A DNA stretch of 64,000 nucleotides from Narthecium ossifragum. Taxonomy: Eukaryota; Streptophyta; Magnoliopsida; Dioscoreales; Nartheciaceae. The notes beneath the pieces are model-generated. The model saw nothing but the letters and a program-made list of their open reading frames with translations. It ran no database searches and was not told the DNA's origin. Positions 38,230 to 50,100 of the stretch are shown here, one piece after another. Positions within the stretch are counted from its first letter, which is position 1, and the number at the start of each line of letters is the position of its first letter. Position numbers and translations under genes: made by a program. The stretch spans positions 24,372,129 through 24,436,128 of the forward strand of contig OY986968.1 in the NCBI GenBank assembly GCA_963920575.1, written 5' to 3'.

Positions 38230-38235
38230 AAGTCG

Positions 38236-38320
38236 CAGAGGTAACACGCGTCACGCGTCCTGGCAACGCTAACCCCGCGAGCCACACGCGTCACACCGAC
38301 ACGCGGCTCCGCTTCCTCTT
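38236..38320 (+). promoter_or_regulatory. CE3/ABRE-like cluster upstream of LEA14
   Basis: Four ACGCG cores occur within 70 bp: AACACGCGTCACGCGTCC at 38243, CACACGCGTCACACC at 38283 and ACACGCGGC at 38299. Read on the other strand they give ACGCGTGTTAC and ACGCGTGTGG, close to coupling element 3 (ACGCGTGTC) of ABA- and stress-induced LEA promoters. The cluster is 75-150 bp upstream of the start codon. Function is inferred from motif and gene type. Confidence 0.6.
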
Positions 38321-38324
38321 CTTT

Positions 38325-38332
38325 TATAGCGT
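38325..38332 (+). promoter_or_regulatory. TATA box of LEA14
   Basis: CTTTTATAG about 65 bp before the ATG at 38394, followed by a CT-rich transcription-start region (TCGCACTCTCTTCTCTACGC). Confidence 0.6.
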
Positions 38333-38393
38333 TCGCACTCTCTTCTCTACGCCACGCAGCTACGAAGGAGCAGACCTAGATCGGCATCGATTC

Positions 38394-38849
38394 ATGGCGC
38401 ACCTGATGGACAAGGCGAAGGAGTTCGTGGCGGACAAGATCGCCCACATGAAGAAGCCCGAGGCGGACCTCACCGACGTCTCTCTCAAGGACGTCAACCG
38501 CGACGCGGCCGTCTTCGCCGGCCACCTCGACGTCAGCAACCCCTACGACCACGAGATCCCCATCTGCGAGATCTCCTACACTCTCAAGAGTGCCGGGACG
38601 GTGGTGGCCTCCGGGACGATGCCCGATCCGGGGTCGCTCGCCGGGAAGGAGACGACCAAGCTGGTCGTGCCTCTAAAGGTGCCGTACGACTTCTTGGTGA
38701 GCCTCATGAGGGACGCGGGGAGGGATTGGGACATCGATTACGAGCTCGATGTGGGACTCACCATGGATCTACCGATTATTGGGAACTTTACCATACCGCT
38801 AAGGAAGAAGGGGGTGATCAAGCTCCCCACTCTGGCTGATATGTTCTAA
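38394..38849 (+). CDS. LEA14: Late embryogenesis abundant protein LEA14 (LEA_2/WHy domain)
   Basis: Single-exon 151-aa protein. The N-terminus MAHLMDKAKEFVADKIAHMK is an amphipathic helix, and a LEA_2/WHy domain covers roughly residues 25-145 (VFAGHLDVSNPYDHEIPICE, GTMPDPGSLAG, WDIDYELDVGLTMDLPIIGN). Length and motif order match the Lea14-A/desiccation protectant family of small cytosolic proteins, which fold as a single beta-sandwich and accumulate under dehydration, salt or ABA. No signal peptide or membrane segment. Codon third positions are strongly GC-rich, unlike the flanking DNA, which is typical of one class of monocot genes. The start is supported by GATTCATGGCG context and an upstream TATA box. 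The stop TAA at 38847 is followed by an AT-rich 3' region with AATAAAATGG near 38916. Confidence 0.95.
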   Translation: MAHLMDKAKEFVADKIAHMKKPEADLTDVSLKDVNRDAAVFAGHLDVSNPYDHEIPICEISYTLKSAGTVVASGTMPDPGSLAGKETTKLVVPLKVPYDFLVSLMRDAGRDWDIDYELDVGLTMDLPIIGNFTIPLRKKGVIKLPTLADMF

Positions 38850-39354
38850 TTAATGTATTATATATCACCTCTATCTGTGTACTATCTTCTGTTTTTAATA
38901 TTAATACCATCTATCTAATAAAATGGTGCTTGTTTAATTAATGTCAATCAACTGGTTAGTGGTGCACTTGTCCTTCCAGGACTTTCGAGAAGTATATAAA
39001 AAATGAGAATATCATATTTTCATTCTCAAAAAAGATTTTGTTTTTTGTTACATTACGGCCGTCTAATAAAAATACCATGATAAAAACTCATCAAAATTAT
39101 AAAATATCTAGCATTTATAAAATATCATATTTCATGTCTAAAAAAGCTAGCTAATAGGCAAAATAGATATTAATTTCTGGTATCAGGCTAAATAAAAATT
39201 ATGGGCCAAATCCAGAGTCCAGACTTTTTGGTCGGATCGGATCTTAACCCTGTTGGTTGAGTCAATTAGGAGGCTGACACGACTAATTCGCGTTCTTCGA
39301 GGATCTCAGATCCGTCGCTGCCGACTAGAGTGATACAGGAGGGAAGAGAAGGGG
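38850..39354 (+). other. LEA14 3' region and TRAPPC1 promoter
   Basis: AT-rich, about 500 bp between same-strand genes. An AATAAAA at 38917 could serve LEA14 polyadenylation. Nothing else is clear. Confidence 0.4.
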
Positions 39355-41544
39355 ATGCAGTTCTTCGGGGGATCGGCGGCGGTGGACATGAGCCCTGCAC
39401 CGGCGGCGCCGCCTGGGACGGCGACGGGTCTGGCAGGGAACAACGCGAACGTGCTGTACGTGTTCAACCGCAGTGGGGTCTGCGTCCTGTACCGGGAGTG
39501 GCACCGCCCTCTCCGGACCCTGGATCCCCACCAGGACCAGAAGCTTATGTTCGGCCTCCTCTTCTCCCTTCGATCCTTCACCTCCAAGATGGATCCCACC
39601 TCGTACGCCTTCTTCTCCTCTCTCTCTTATACTTTTCACCACCAGGATGTGCATTTACGTCCAATTTGAGGTAAAGCTATGATCTTTTTGGGCAGCGTGG
39701 AGAAGGGGAGCCTTGGGGCGCCGCTGCTCCCCGGGCAGGGATGCTCGTTTTACAGCTTTAGAACAAACACGTATCAGCTCAGCTTCATGGAGAGTCCCTC
39801 CGGGATCAAGGTCAGTGGATTTGGTCCCAAGCGTTCGATTGAGATATTAGTGAGAAGAAATCGATATGTATTCTGGGTATTGATATTGGTACTTGATGAA
39901 GTTTTTACTTAATTAAAGGAGAACTCAGTGTTGTGGCACGAAATCACGTTGCTTTGCTTGCAAAAGACTCTATGACCTGCGTGTGTGTCCAGCTAATGTA
40001 GATCTGGGAGATCCCCGTAAATGAATAATCTAGGACTGTGAGCCTCGTCTACTTCATGTTCGATTTGGATGATTGCATAAGACTGTGAATTGGGTTGTGA
40101 TGATTGGAAAAGAATAACAACTACTTTAGTTACTCGTAACTTAGAAATGCGATGATTGAAGTAATCTTCTTGCGAGGATGTGTGTGTAGTTTAGGACTTT
40201 GAAATGGGCTTGGTTAGGTCCTTTCATGGAGAAGTAGTTTGAGATTTCCGATTTCCAGTGAGAACTAGATTTTTTTCTCAATTTATGCATGAATGTTGGT
40301 TCATTGCTGCGAAGATTTTTAGTGCTTTGCAATTGGTTGAACCTTTTTGCTTTGTCATCTTGATCTTATCATTGCTTATCACAGACTCATAAGTAGGTGT
40401 GATGTAGGAAAGATCAAAAAATGCAACAAACTTCCTAAAAACACTCATGTCCATTGTATGTAATAGACTGAGAAAGAGATTGCGCAGTGGGCATTATGAG
40501 GTGTATTTTTGTACAAATAATAATCTGGATTTCATGAACTAAAAGTGTTTCAGCCAAAGTTTAGATTCCAAATTCTTAACTCTTGCATATAGAGGACATA
40601 CATAAATAACTACGGTTACTTAATACAGTGGAAATGTTGTTAGTCATCATGAATTGTGAAACTATGAACTAAGATCAAGTAGGGCTTGACAGCATCGATC
40701 AAAATTTCAGTAATAGTTTGTTGGAGCATTATAATTCGTGCCCTTTTGATTTGCTTAATTTTTTTCCTGTTATCAGGAGATCTCTCTCTCTCTTCATTTT
40801 TTTTGGTAATATTTTCTTACATAGAATTATTGTCCATTGCATATTGCATTTAACTCTTTCTCATTGTAGTTAATCCTTGTTACTCATCCAAAGACCGGTG
40901 ATCCGCGGGAGGCCTTGAGGTATATTTACAACCTCTACGTGGAGTATGTTGTCAAGAATCCCCTCTATGTCCATGGGACACCAATCAAGTATGTGCCATG
41001 GTGATGAGTTTTCATCTTTTTCCATGCTATTAATCAACTCCGTTTCTTATTCTGAGTTATATTCTTATAAGCATTTTGGTATACAATCAGATCCGATGGA
41101 TGACAATATTGAGATCACTTTCTACTTTTTCCATAGACTCGTTTTTTGTCATTGCATTGCCTTATTAGTATAGTTCTTCTTATCAACCTTTTAGTTCATG
41201 ATGTGTAGCTGCGGTAGATGTGTTCATACATTGGGCCAACCACATTTGTTATTTGTGTAAAGAATATATGCTTATGTTCATAGTCTTGCATTGGATGGTT
41301 GTGGCTATGCGTACTTTATGATGATGACTTTGCGCGATGACCCTTTTCATGCTCATGACTATCATCATTTTCTTCCCTTATCTCAGCTCAAATCTTGTCT
41401 ATAGTTCTTCCCATTTCATTGTGCTTTTTCTTTACTGGCTCATACAAGGTTAGGAACAAATGACCGATCGCTTTCTGTTTTCTTCATTGCAGGTGTGAGC
41501 TTTTCAATACAAATCTTGATCAATATGTGAAAACCTTGATCTAG
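39355..41544 (+). CDS. TRAPPC1: Trafficking protein particle complex subunit 1 (TRAPPC1/Bet5)
   Basis: Four exons with consistent phases: 39355-39602, 39696-39810, 40870-40988, 41493-41544, giving about 177 aa. Sedlin/longin-like fold sequence: VLYVFNRSGVCVLYREWHRP near the N-terminus, FGLLFSLRSFTSKMDP, then FYSFRTNTYQLSFMESPSGIK, LILVTHPKTG and ALRYIYNLYVEYVVKNP, ending in CELFNTNLDQYVKTLI. This is the canonical Bet5 order. Bet5 is a core subunit of TRAPP tethering complexes that activate Rab GTPases (Ypt1/Rab1 class) in ER-Golgi traffic. The N-terminus carries a plant-type Ala/Pro/Gly-rich insert (residues 8-27). The start is the first ATG in frame after the GC-rich leader. Introns use GT-AG sites. 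It lies head-to-tail downstream of LEA14 with no evident functional link. Confidence 0.95.
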
Positions 41545-43780
41545 TTTCTTGAGGTAGACTCAACATATCCTTTATATGCCTATATACATGATATAGATCA
41601 GTCAAATTCTAATTGATTACTAAGCATGGTGCATGATAGGCTGCTGACTATTTCTCATTAAGCACAGATTTATGTTGCATGTATATGACTAAGTCTGTGC
41701 ATACAAGTTAGAGTTAAGGGAATTGAAAATAAATTTGCCAGATACTTTTCTAAGCTAGGTGAGATTTTCCTAAGCTATGTAGATTAAGGACACAGCTTTG
41801 CATTACATTCATGGTCTACATACACTGAGAGAGTTGTGTCGAAGATCTTCACTTGTATATTTGCTTATACTCTTTAGTTAACCAACAGCTTTGTATCGTT
41901 TAATGTCTTTTATGAAGATTGCCAAACTATGAGTGAGGTTCGCTCATGGGATAGAGATGCCATGTTGCTTTTCTCTAAAGTAGATATGAGGGATCTGTTT
42001 ATCGTACTTTGACAAATATATGATCCGAAAAATATGTCAACAACCATAAATTCTGGGACTAAAAGTACATCTCTCTTTTTAGTATAATGCTGCACGCCTC
42101 ATTTTGCTTTCTCTCATGAAAGTGCAATTTAAACAATTCACGTGCGTCATTGTTGTTATGGGTTTAATTCCCCTTATTTTCTGGCCCGCTTCTTATTATT
42201 CTTCTTTCTGATCCTTGTGTGTCTGCTTCATTCTGAATAGAGCAGAAATCATGCTCTAGAGGCATTTCAGTCGGCTCATTTTCCGCTAGTTTTGGGCCTG
42301 TTGGTTTTGCTCAGTGTTTGGATTTTGTTGCAAATGGGGGGAGCTTATAGTTAGTTTGATTCAAACTCAGGGACCAGATAGTGGTTTCTAGATCACTTTT
42401 CAGATCTTATTGGTGTAAGCCGGTATAGAGGGATAAGTCTTTACATTGATTCTCGAGTGCAATAGTGACAAATACCCCTTCTAGTGTCTGATTCTATTCA
42501 TTACAATATTGTCGCCTTGTCATCTTCTGAAAATTTATTCCTTCAATTTGTGGTGGTCATACTTTGCAGGTTTTCTCAAATTGGCTTTTTGAGGTATCAA
42601 ATTCTTTGTGGAGTAGCAGAGGAACTTGTTCGCTTGTGAGAGGGGGTCTACCAGTAAAGATGTTTGCCTTTGTCCTTTCGAAGCCAGTGAATTTGCAAAG
42701 AACCAATGTTTCTGTTGGCGCACTTGTATCTAAAGAATGTCGTGCCGATTGTAGCCATTACTGCTTTTTGTAGCCAATTACATGATCAAATGAGTCAGCC
42801 ATCAGCTGTGAACAGAATTACCGGACTTGCCTATGGTTTCTTTTTATTATAATAGCAAGACACAGATTCTCTCTTCAAGTGTTCTTACTTGATTGGGAAA
42901 TGGAATCTTGGGAGATATATTCATTTACATCTTGCTTGGTGCTTAATTGTACCCCACCATGGTCCACCCTAACAGGCTTTGCTGATCCGGAGATCATTCA
43001 CAGCAGGTAACATGCTGGAAAATACAAAGCTTTCTTGACTGTTGCTAGAGTGCTCTGATTTCTATATCATACGGTGAACTATTAGTGGTGTCGATATACA
43101 GATATTCTTCTGTTTATAAATAAAAAAATGTTATTAGAATCAGGGAGACTACTGCCTCATAATATCAGATATGATGCTGAAAAGTCATGCAGGAAACCTT
43201 TTTTCTCCTTCCTCTTGATTGGTTGACACAATTTGAATCTTGAATCTTCAAATTAATTGGCTGTTAATTGGCAAACATGGAGCATATTTAAATTTAGTTT
43301 CACTGTTAATTGGCTGCATTTATCACTTCATTTAGCATTTTAATCCGGATATGAGATGAGCTAATCACCCCAATCCCAGCGTAATAAAAAAATAAGAATA
43401 ACTCAACCAAACATCATCGGAATCAAAATTTGCTAGATTAATGAATAATTGGCATATGAATCGCACAGTTATAATTAATTAATCTGATTTTGATTGCCGA
43501 ATGGGATCATGTTCCATTTATTGAAAAATAAATTCTGGTAATTTCTATAGGATAATTAGCCCCTCTGATTCAAATTTGATATCGATATGACGCATACAGA
43601 CAACTCGAAAACTTTGAGGGGACACCACTGACGAACTGCCATGTAACTATATGTGAACTAGGACTGCCACGTGTGACATCTCATGTAATATTATTACACC
43701 AAACAGCAGATCCACCAATCTCTGCTCGCCACGCCCCACACACACTCTTTCCACATCTCTAAACCCAACCGGAATATTCG
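41545..43780. other. Intergenic stretch after TRAPPC1, nothing recognised
   Basis: AT-rich, with no open frame supported by a domain. A GT...TTTGCAG pattern around 42570 could be a 3'-UTR intron of TRAPPC1, but there is no way to support it here. Confidence 0.4.
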
Positions 43781-43825
43781 ATCATGACGGCAGGGTCTTG
43801 GATTTTCCCGAAAACTATATATACG
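43668..43825 (+). promoter_or_regulatory. Promoter of the uncharacterised gene: G-box and TATA
   Basis: A G-box-like GCCACGTGTGACATC at about 43668 and a TATA box CTATATATACG at about 43815, 325 bp before the chosen ATG. A (CTAT)n tract near 43960-43975 lies in the predicted leader. Confidence 0.5.
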
Positions 43826-43980
43826 TCTCCCCAACCCATTCCACCCCTCTTTCTCCGCCAACCCTAAACGCCCCCAAAATCCCTAACCTTTATCTCTCCT
43901 CCGCCGCCGATCATCCCTTGCTCTCCCTGGTTCCCCCTCTTCCCGTTTGTCTGTCCATCTATCTATCTATCTTTTTATCT

Positions 43981-44112
43981 ATGGTTCCTATAGACGCGGT
44001 GGAGATCCATCGACGGGGTCGAGGGCCGGTGCAAGAGCTGCTCAAAGGTAGCGGCTTGATCCGTGGATCTGGGGTTGGAGCGGTAAAGAGGGGTTTGGAT
44101 CGGAAAACTTAG
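43981..44112 (+). CDS. Upstream open reading frame in the leader, same frame as the main ORF
   Basis: ATG at 43981, 43 codons, stop TAG at 44110. It encodes a basic peptide (MVPIDAVEIHRRGRG...). It is in the same frame as the main start at 44140, with only nine codons between its stop and that start. It may be a regulatory uORF or a lost N-terminal extension. Conservation would decide; I cannot tell from this sequence alone. Confidence 0.35.
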   Translation: MVPIDAVEIHRRGRGPVQELLKGSGLIRGSGVGAVKRGLDRKT

Positions 44113-44139
44113 AGGGCTTTTGCTTGTTTCGAGCTGTTG

Positions 44140-47100
44140 ATGGATGCGGTCGAGTTGCCTTTGCCGGCTGATGTCAGTGTCTCGAAGCTTCTGGCGCCGG
44201 ATGGGTTCGGAGAGGGGAGGGAGGCGGATGGGTCAGATGGTTCGATCTTTGGTAGCTATAAGGGCTCCGGTTGTAGTTCCTATCATAGAGGCAAGCTTTT
44301 ACCCATTTTTTAAAAGGATAAATTAGTTTTGTGGGTTTTAGGTTTTGTTTTGTATATTCTAATTCTCGGGTAGTTGTTCTATAATAGTTTCTTGGAGATG
44401 CTGACAGTTTTTCGGTCTTTAGGTTCTGCATATCTATGGTATAAATTTGGGGTTATAAATCTCGTGTGTTCCTTGCGTATCGTTCCTCTTTGAGATTGGA
44501 AAGCTGGGTCTATCTACTAAATCAGAGGAACATTTTTTTTTGGGAACCTGTGGTTTTGCGGTTCTTGGTGCTGCCTAACATCTAGGGAACCATATCTCAC
44601 TGGCTGATATGACATGACAGCTGTATGTTTTCTTTTGGGTACCTAATAGGAATCAAGTTACCCTAGTGTCTAATTGTTGTGATTTTTTTTAAATCACATA
44701 TATGCACGTTACTATATGTGTTAACTTTGACTTTCCTGCAAGATCTTGTATTAAGCAAGCACGATTGTATATTGTCGATGTGTCATACAGTGTTATGATT
44801 TTGCCTTCAGTGATATGGATGCACTATCTTGTATGTTGCCATGCTAATGACAGTTCTTTTGTCAGTTTCAACATCTTATGTTTTGTTGCTATGACTTAAG
44901 AAGCTGCTATTGCCATTTCATTTAGCTATCTGTGTGATATTCTTCTGTTTAATTCAATATTGACTCTTCAAATCATACAAGGTTAATCTTACTATTTATT
45001 ATGATGCATTTTAGAACATTTGGTCCTTGGGAATGCTCCATGTCATGCTTATCTTTTTACAAGTATAATGTTTGTTATTGATATCTTAGTCATCTCTGTA
45101 CAATGTATCTTTTGTCATTGCGGTAACTAAATTATAGGATATTGATTTACCTTGAAATAAACATCTGTTCTACTCATTAACTTGGTTTGTGAGCTTTGTC
45201 CATGACAGATGCAAAATGCACAGCTACAAACTCGGAGCATAGCTCAGTTTCCAGATACAGAAAAAGTGATGCTGAGCTCTATGTGCATCAAAATCTGCTT
45301 CATGGTTTCAAAAGTGAAGAGAATAGCAAAAGGCTGCGCTATGTTGAGTTAGATGGTCCTATTTCATCATCATCCAAGCATGATGGCAAAGAGTGCATTG
45401 GAAAAATGATGAAAAAAATTAGCAGTTCATCTTGTTCTAAGCGACCAAGACTAGATCAACCAGAAAATTCCACGAGGACAGATAGAGTTGGTGGCCGGGA
45501 TGGTATCTCCAGGAAGATGAGGCCTGACCTTATGAGATGCACGTCTGCTGGTAGTCTAGATACTATCATTTTAAATCATTTGAAAAAGGGTTGAGGTTTT
45601 CATCATTTATTGTTGAGAATTGATTTCTCTCAGTTGTCTTTTCATGCTGTCCTTTATTAGCATTGCCCAGAGATTAATAAACAAAGATTAACTTTCTTAT
45701 TTACGTCTCCCAATGTTTTGTGACAATTCCATCTTAAAATACACGATTAGTTATAGGCATATAAGATTTGAATCTTAGCTTCTTATATAGATGCTAATGG
45801 ACTGTAACATTTCTTTACTACTTTGCCTAACGTTGAAGGATATTGAAGCTTCAAATACTACTGTGTTAAATGATTAGGTATAGGAACTTCTTAACTCAAA
45901 CCTAATTATACAATTGGTCTGCAGCTTCTGCTAGATATCTGATTTTGATGTCCTTTACAGCATTGATAACTTGAAACTTTTGTCTTCTCATTTAGGTTTC
46001 TCATTATTCTATTGTACGAGTAATATCATGCTGATAAAGAAGTCAGAAGTAATTGGAGCCTCTCCCATTTGGATTTCCATGTCCTGTGTTTATGTTACTG
46101 TTAATAAAAGGAAAAGGAGTCGTGCATATGAAGAAAATTTACAACATGGTTTCTAGATGGCGACGAGGATTTATGATTTCTGTGGAAATCTTGGCCAGAA
46201 ATGCTATCATAGGCCAGTCTAAAATTTTCAGAAGAGTTGTGGGAAGCTAGACTTTCAAAATTTGCACAACTCTATCTCCAATACAGCAGCAAAGCACTCT
46301 GTGTGATTTTGCGGTTTTTGTCTTCATTCACATCTTTCATAGTTCGTACATTGATATGTTCAGTTTGAGGAGATCTTTTACTGAAAACTGACATAGAATT
46401 TAAGCATGGACTTTCTAACACTGTAAGAAAGTCAAATAAAATTGTACTTTCTGAGAAGATTTCGAGAGGGATCTTTATGCCATTTTATATGGGTTGTTAG
46501 ATTGTTTTCTGCAAGTTTAGAGACTATAAGGATAACTTTATTTTCTGTTTTGTTTATGTAGGTAGAGAATTGAGATCGTCGAACCTTTTCTGGTTTAGTG
46601 CTTAGGGTGATCAAGTGCCCCATTGCATGTAATCATGATAGATCTCACTAGTGGCTAGTAACCAAATATCAAAAGAGGCGTTAATCCTTTACCCATCGAG
46701 CCATTTACAATGCCTACAAAATAGTATCCAGTACTCTTGATAAGGTCCATATTGGGTGGCTGCAGTTCACGAAATTCAACCTCTAGTCATAGCTTTGAAG
46801 GTCTGAATACCAACCGCAAACTAGAGCTTCAGTGGCAATATTTCATTTTTAGCTGCTAGGTTATTTTGCTGTGCATTTCCTGTCCGTGTTGTGTTGAAGG
46901 CAGGCTAGACTTAAGTATCTAACCATGAAATGCCATACCCGCAGTCCCTAGTGTAAATATTTATGTGTTCTTTTAAATCATGGAGCTTATGACTTATGAG
47001 GTGGTTGATTTGAGGTTTCATAAAGAATCAACCAGTGAACCATAAGATTTCAAGGTCGCATTGGCTGCTTTTGGTTCGCAGTGAAAAATGAATCATGAAT

Positions 47101-50100
47101 TGCTTTTTCTGCTTGTGGGTGGTATTGCTGCAAATCATTGTAGTATTTGCACGAACAGGGATATCTCCCTTGGAATACTCTATAAGCTCATTCCATTCGT
47201 GATAACAAATTGATGCCTATATGGGACATGGGACATTGAAAGTTCTCAGGGACATGGAGATTTATTTTTGGTTCTCATCAGTAGCAATAGGATATTTAGT
47301 GAAATGAAATGAGAATCGTGATATAGGTGATCAAAATCGTAATAGCTTCCTGGGAGAAGCCAACTAGTTGAATCATTCCCTAATGAGCTTATCCTATATG
47401 CACAGGTTGCTAGAGGTATTTTGAGCTGCAGCAAGGGTCTTGAATAATTTTGGATGTGTATGTGCTGTGGTAAATTGTGGAACTTATGGATTAGTTGCTT
47501 TGAGGTCTCATTAAGTGTCAACCTGTGAACTAAAAGATCCGGATATCATTATTGGTTGTTGCTTTTGGTGCAGAGTACAGTGAATCCTGTGTTCCTTTTA
47601 TTTCTTTGGATAATGCCTCTGGTAAAGGGGTTATAATCCTGATAGAGAGGGCACTTTAGGAATGGTGCTTCCTAATTTCCAATGTTATGTAATGTTGGAA
47701 TCAAGCATGCTTATGTAAAGTCATATGTCATATCAAATCACTGGTAGAATTCAGTGAATTAAAAATCCATATGCTAGATCACTACTAGAAGTGGCTTGTA
47801 ATCATATGCCCAGTTTATCATGCTTCCAACTTTATGCATGTTCTCTTTTGCAGTATCCAAGAATTTGTTCCTCTTTTTCTTCAGTGTGCCTTGTGTAGAT
47901 TTGTTTTGGACTCACCAATTTTCTCGTTAGCTATGCTTCCTGAACAGTTAACGGCTGGCTATATTATTTTCTGGTATTTTTCTTTCGTGATTCTATTGTT
48001 ATGATCCTTCTAAATCCACGTGAAACCTTAAGACAGTATTTGATGGGAGACATGACATATTGCTTCTGTCTGAATCAACACATAGATATAAGTTGATCGA
48101 CTTACCCCTACTTTTGTGAACTGCCTTCAGTATTCCTTGTCCAAGGTATCTTTTTGTTGGTTCTATCTTCCGTTTCATGCAAGGCACACTATTTTTTCTA
48201 TAATCGATATACCAGATATTTCTTCGAAATTCTTCGGTTTGTGGGTTCATGACGACCATTATAGAAGAGAACATGGAGACTGTCTTTGCCTTTCTTAAGA
48301 TAATGAGAACATTTTGTGAGATAACTAATCTTAACTTTGTATTCATAGTGTGTGTACATCCATTATTTCAGATAAACCACGAGCGATCAAGCAGAAGCGC
48401 TGTCAGGATGGGAAAAGAAGTGAGAGAAAGACTTTAAGAGTTGGTGGGAAAAGTAAATATGAATCCTGCACATTTAAGTCTGCTCTAATCAGCTCTGATC
48501 CAACTTCTGGTGGAAGCAATATTCTTGGTATGCAATAGTTTGCGCATTGCTCTTGTTTAAGTTCCTTATTGACAGATTCTTCGTTTTCTTCTTTAGAAAA
48601 TGTCACCTTTATGAGTTTTTTAGGTTTTCCTTTCCTGCGAATCTGCCTCCCATCAAAAGTAAATGAGTACCAGAAAGTTCCTGAGTTTGATGCTACCCTT
48701 TGTTGATCTTTTGTTGTCTTGCACTAGACTTCCTCTAATCATAGGCATCAGATGACTAGTAATCTGAATTGATGCTGAGGTTTGATGAGTAGATGCCTAG
48801 ATGGCACCCTGTATGAAATGAATCGTGCTTTCATATTGTTGGATCTTGATTATGGTATGATGCCACAATTTTTAGGTTAAATATCTGCAAGTATGGTTGT
48901 TTCTTTCCAGAAAGATGAGGAAACCAGGTCAACTTCTGAAGAGTCATGTATTTTTTGTTCAAAAGATAATTTGAAACATCTACATGTTTGATAGCAGTAT
49001 GCTATAGACTCCAATCACCTCATTTTCAACCTTCTGCTTAAGTCTGAAAATTAAACCCGAGTACTTATTATAATTTGTCAATAGAGAAAAAGCATATGTG
49101 GGGTTTCTAGTCCAAGAAACTGATGCTATTTAGAACTATTATTTAGTGACCTAGGTTAAATTCCTGGAAAACTGAATGATAAGAAAATGCTTTCAAACTG
49201 GTTATTTTTCTGCAATGATTGGATAAGAAAGACAATATTCAATTATAATTAACAACGTAAATAAAGGTCAAATTTTTCCCAACAGTAGATTTTTCTTAAG
49301 GTTAGCAGTTGTAAGAATATGGAAGACGAAGCTTATCTGAAAGAGTTCGAACTAATCTTGCTGGATTCTCCAAATTTTTCTCCTCAAATAGACAATGAAA
49401 AACTTCGTTATAAGAGTAGCATGATATGCCAACATATATTAAAAGGTTGAAATAGTGTAGGCAGGGTACTTTTCTCTGGTTGAAGGCCACCTGTGTACCA
49501 AATGATTCTCTAGAGTTAAAATTATCACATTCGTGGAAATGCAGGTCTTTTAGCTGATCAACTTTCCAAACATGAAAGTTCAAAAGCACTGTTTTTATTT
49601 AGATTGCTTCTTTGAGATATCGTATGCAGCATTAAGATTGTTAATAGCTATAGACTCACACCGGTTATGTCAGCCGTAGTGGAATATCATCCACCTTAAA
49701 AAGAAATTAAAATTTCTTGTTGACCAGTGTATCTCACAGACTATTAGCAAAACGATGCAGACTGCATATTAATGTCCGGGTTTAATTTATTGATAGCATG
49801 TGGTTTATCTGATAGGAAGTGACTCTGGAAGATTTTTGCATGACTTTTCTGGGAACATTTAAATCAAGTTTATTTCCACATCTTATGACTATATATATTT
49901 GTTTCCTATGTTTATTTTGCAGTTATATACAATTACTTCATGGTGGTTTGTTTCCCTTATCACGTGAATTCATTGTCTAATAGCTGTTTGGGAAGTCATT
50001 CATAGTTCTGTTGTGATTTAAATGTCAACTATGTGACATATCGCTTTTAATAGGTGAAAGGCAAAACAACTGGGGAGAGAGCAGTGACTCTGAAAATGAT

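Noticed and set aside
42564..42773. Frame of 69 codons after TRAPPC1
   Set aside because: No domain; the TRAPPC1 protein already ends at its canonical C-terminus.
46053..46250. Possible extra exon (NKRKRSRAYEENLQHGF) in the large intron of the uncharacterised gene
   Set aside because: No acceptor/donor pair keeps the phase, and the exons on either side join in phase without it.
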